The translations under genes and the position numbers were made by a program. Of a stretch of DNA of 64,000 bases, positions 63,101 through 64,000 are shown piece by piece (the stretch's first letter is position 1; every line of letters starts with the position of its first letter). The stretch comes from Gordionus sp. m RMFG-2023. Taxonomy: Eukaryota > Nematomorpha > Gordioida > Chordodea > Parachordodidae. Under the pieces are notes generated by a model. It saw nothing but the letters and a program-made list of their open reading frames with translations. It was not told the origin of the DNA and did not search any database. The stretch covers positions 53,010,002 to 53,074,001 of the forward strand of contig NC_088777.1 of NCBI RefSeq assembly GCF_954871325.1, in the 5' to 3' direction.

Positions 63101-63448
63101 AATTAAAGTTTATACCCATCATCTAGCAGGTAGTCAATTCTTTCTCTAACTAACAATTTACCTTTAGATTTATGATAAAGTTTCAATTTTTCATTTCCTA
63201 TAATTAAGGAGATCACAAAAGAAACATGAAATTATGAAATACCTTTCTCAATTTCATTTGTTTTGTTTTTGAGATCGAGCACCAATTTTCGCATAGATTT
63301 ATCATTGAACTAAATGTATTTAACTTTTCATTTATAAATGACATATTACTTGGAAATCTTGATCCTTATCAACCTGAGATTGCAAAGCAAATTTAGAAAA
63401 GTTTCTGAAATTTCTTACTTTTGTGAGGTATCTATGTTTGCATAACAT
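51179..63448 (-). CDS. MCCC2: Methylcrotonoyl-CoA carboxylase beta chain, mitochondrial (16 exons, complete)
   Basis: Exons in order: 63448-63350, 63309-63243, 63197-63116, 63069-62971, 62917-62790, 59637-59525, 59257-59144, 58966-58902, 58840-58732, 58596-58501, 58027-57955, 55496-55420, 53418-53352, 52640-52484, 52273-52067, 51299-51179. Phases agree at every junction, giving 557 aa (human 563). It is the carboxyltransferase subunit of the biotin-dependent enzyme that carboxylates 3-methylcrotonyl-CoA in leucine breakdown in the mitochondrial matrix. Exon 1 encodes a basic, acid-free leader ([13 protein letters not shown]...) typical of a mitochondrial presequence. Conserved blocks: [91 protein letters not shown] and the C-terminus [11 protein letters not shown]...YGIFRM. 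In-frame ATGs at 63466 and 63493 would add 6 or 15 residues. Introns of 46 and 53 nt flank exon 4. A minus-strand AATAAA at 51069-51064 could serve as polyadenylation signal. Confidence 0.95.
53085..53220. mobile_element. GC-rich hAT-like fragment in an MCCC2 intron
   Basis: GACCTGAAGGCCC followed by CCGGGTCGGGG, CCAGGCCGG and CCCGGGCCGAG blocks, like the 24324-24624 element. Ends not defined. A further relative spans about 54745-55165. Confidence 0.45.
53690..54380 (-). mobile_element. Tc1-like transposase remnant in an MCCC2 intron
   Basis: The minus strand near 53920-53995 reads [19 protein letters not shown], matching the conserved 'MVWGCISA.G.G' block of Tc1-family transposases. Flanking translations give degraded pieces in the expected order (a helix-turn-helix-like part upstream, an FQ.DG-like part downstream). 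Frames are broken by stops and shifts. No terminal repeats found. Same strand as MCCC2. Confidence 0.7.
55497..57954. other. 2.5-kb MCCC2 intron
   Basis: Between exons 12 and 11. The part 55700-56060 is GC-richer and looks like decayed mobile DNA on the minus strand, unassigned. It is followed by a 310-bp tandem duplication and a partial family D MITE (57560-57830, with CAGTCTAAG...TATGTCATTGG at its right end). Confidence 0.45.
56700..57345. repeat. 310-bp tandem duplication
   Basis: ATCATTTTTAAACAAAGC occurs at 56718 and 57028 and the sequence after each copy stays almost identical (CAATTGTGCTGTCTATTATA, GGATCTAGAGTATTAAGAG) to the end. Two copies, few differences; intronic, no coding role seen. 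Confidence 0.9.
59687..61478 (-). mobile_element. hAT DNA transposon, degraded, with perfect target duplication
   Basis: 1792 bp between perfect 8-bp duplications AATCTGTT (59679-59686, 61479-61486). Left end CAGTGGCGTATCCAGG and right end (reversed) CAAGCACGTAACCAATT are diverged inverted repeats of a well-known hAT type. Minus-strand frames within 60221-60805 resemble the C-terminal half of hAT transposases of the ZMYM/THAP12-like group: [19 protein letters not shown], then [19 protein letters not shown] near the end (the dimerisation region). The N-terminal half is absent or unrecognisable and frames are interrupted. It sits in the 3.15-kb MCCC2 intron between exons 5 and 6. Confidence 0.88.
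60221..60805 (-). pseudogene. hAT transposase C-terminal remnant
   Basis: Three minus-strand frames (60805-60557, 60603-60418, 60442-60221) read in order through the C-terminal half of a hAT transposase, with shifts between them. The last contains [20 protein letters not shown], matching the conserved hAT dimerisation motif. Non-functional. Confidence 0.75.
61487..62789. other. Remainder of MCCC2 intron 5
   Basis: AT-rich, CpG-poor, with a TA microsatellite near 61560 and poly-G near 62583. Nothing else recognised. Confidence 0.4.
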
Positions 63449-63557
63449 ATGATATTTAAAAAACATATGATTTTCATGATGTCCACAAGGCATATTTAAT
63501 AAACTTTTTAATATATGGTTAGGGTCCACCCAATATATTTAGTGTAAACAGATCAAT

Positions 63558-63720
63558 TCTAGCCGTTTTTTAAAAACGACAAAACCAATATTTTATTCAG
63601 TCAAATATTGCCTAGACTTAGACGTCTTAACCTTTGGGCTATCTTGACCAAAATTATCATGATTGGGTCATTTTTTTCTGGATAAAATATTGATTTCCGT
63701 TTTTTAAAATAAGTCTAGTC
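63558..63720. mobile_element. MITE family A copy upstream of MCCC2
   Basis: TCTAGCCGTTTTTTAAAAACG...CAATATTTTATTCAG at the left and TTTTTTCTGGATAAAATATTG...CCGTTTTTTAAAATAAG at the right. About 90 bp beyond the most upstream in-frame MCCC2 ATG, so in its promoter or 5' UTR region. Confidence 0.6.
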
Positions 63721-64000
63721 GATTAACAAACTAAACATATTCTTTAAATGATTATGATTTCTAAGAAAATTTGAGGTTTTATTTTATATAATCATTTGCC
63801 GTAATAAATATTTTGTTTTTAAATGATTTTTCAATTTCTCAAATAATATAGTTTAATTTGATCATACTGATCGGATCATTATAATCATCGCTCAATTCTA
63901 CGTGCTCAATATTCAACCTAAACCCTTTTATTTCTTCAAAATAATTACTTATTCTTAAAATAAGCATTCTATTTCATTAATATTTTATTCAAACAGCTAA
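63721..64000. other. AT-rich 5' flank of MCCC2
   Basis: Should include the MCCC2 promoter; no distinct element seen. Confidence 0.3.

Overview
The window is nuclear DNA from an invertebrate animal. It is AT-rich, with spliced genes (shortest introns 46-53 nt), animal gene families, and many small DNA transposons, microsatellites and long poly-C/poly-G runs. I cannot place it below 'metazoan'. Three host genes could be rebuilt exon by exon, with reading frame kept across every junction.

Layout. (1) 1-10.1 kb holds no recognisable gene, only hAT-type MITEs, two ~200-bp tandem arrays and GAAA/GAGAA microsatellites. (2) 10152-27299, plus strand: a complete six-exon gene for a 701-residue C2H2 zinc-finger protein with a CtBP-type PLDLS motif and five fingers. 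(3) 27.3-29.2 kb: a convergent intergenic gap with a MITE inside a MITE, a GC-rich hAT-like element and a tRNA-derived SINE-like sequence. (4) 29271-46023, minus strand: ten exons of an SLC9B (NHA-type) Na+/H+ antiporter, with its far N-terminus not found. Its 11-kb intron holds a 4.5-kb palindromic MULE transposon and a Ty3/gypsy fossil. (5) 46-51 kb: repeats and a second gypsy fossil. (6) 51179-63448, minus strand: a complete 16-exon MCCC2 gene (557 aa, mitochondrial 3-methylcrotonyl-CoA carboxylase beta subunit), whose introns hold a 1.8-kb hAT element with perfect 8-bp target duplications and a Tc1-like remnant. The genes have unrelated jobs: a transcriptional regulator, a membrane ion antiporter and a leucine-breakdown enzyme.

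Most notable: the self-inverted MULE; an SLC9B protein whose usual Asp-Asp motif reads Asp-Gly; a sharp CpG-poor to CpG-rich switch along both minus-strand genes, suggestive of 5'-biased gene-body methylation; and at least four hAT-type MITE families whose 8-bp target duplications are still readable, including one nested insertion.

All homology calls are from memory of family sequences; no search was run.
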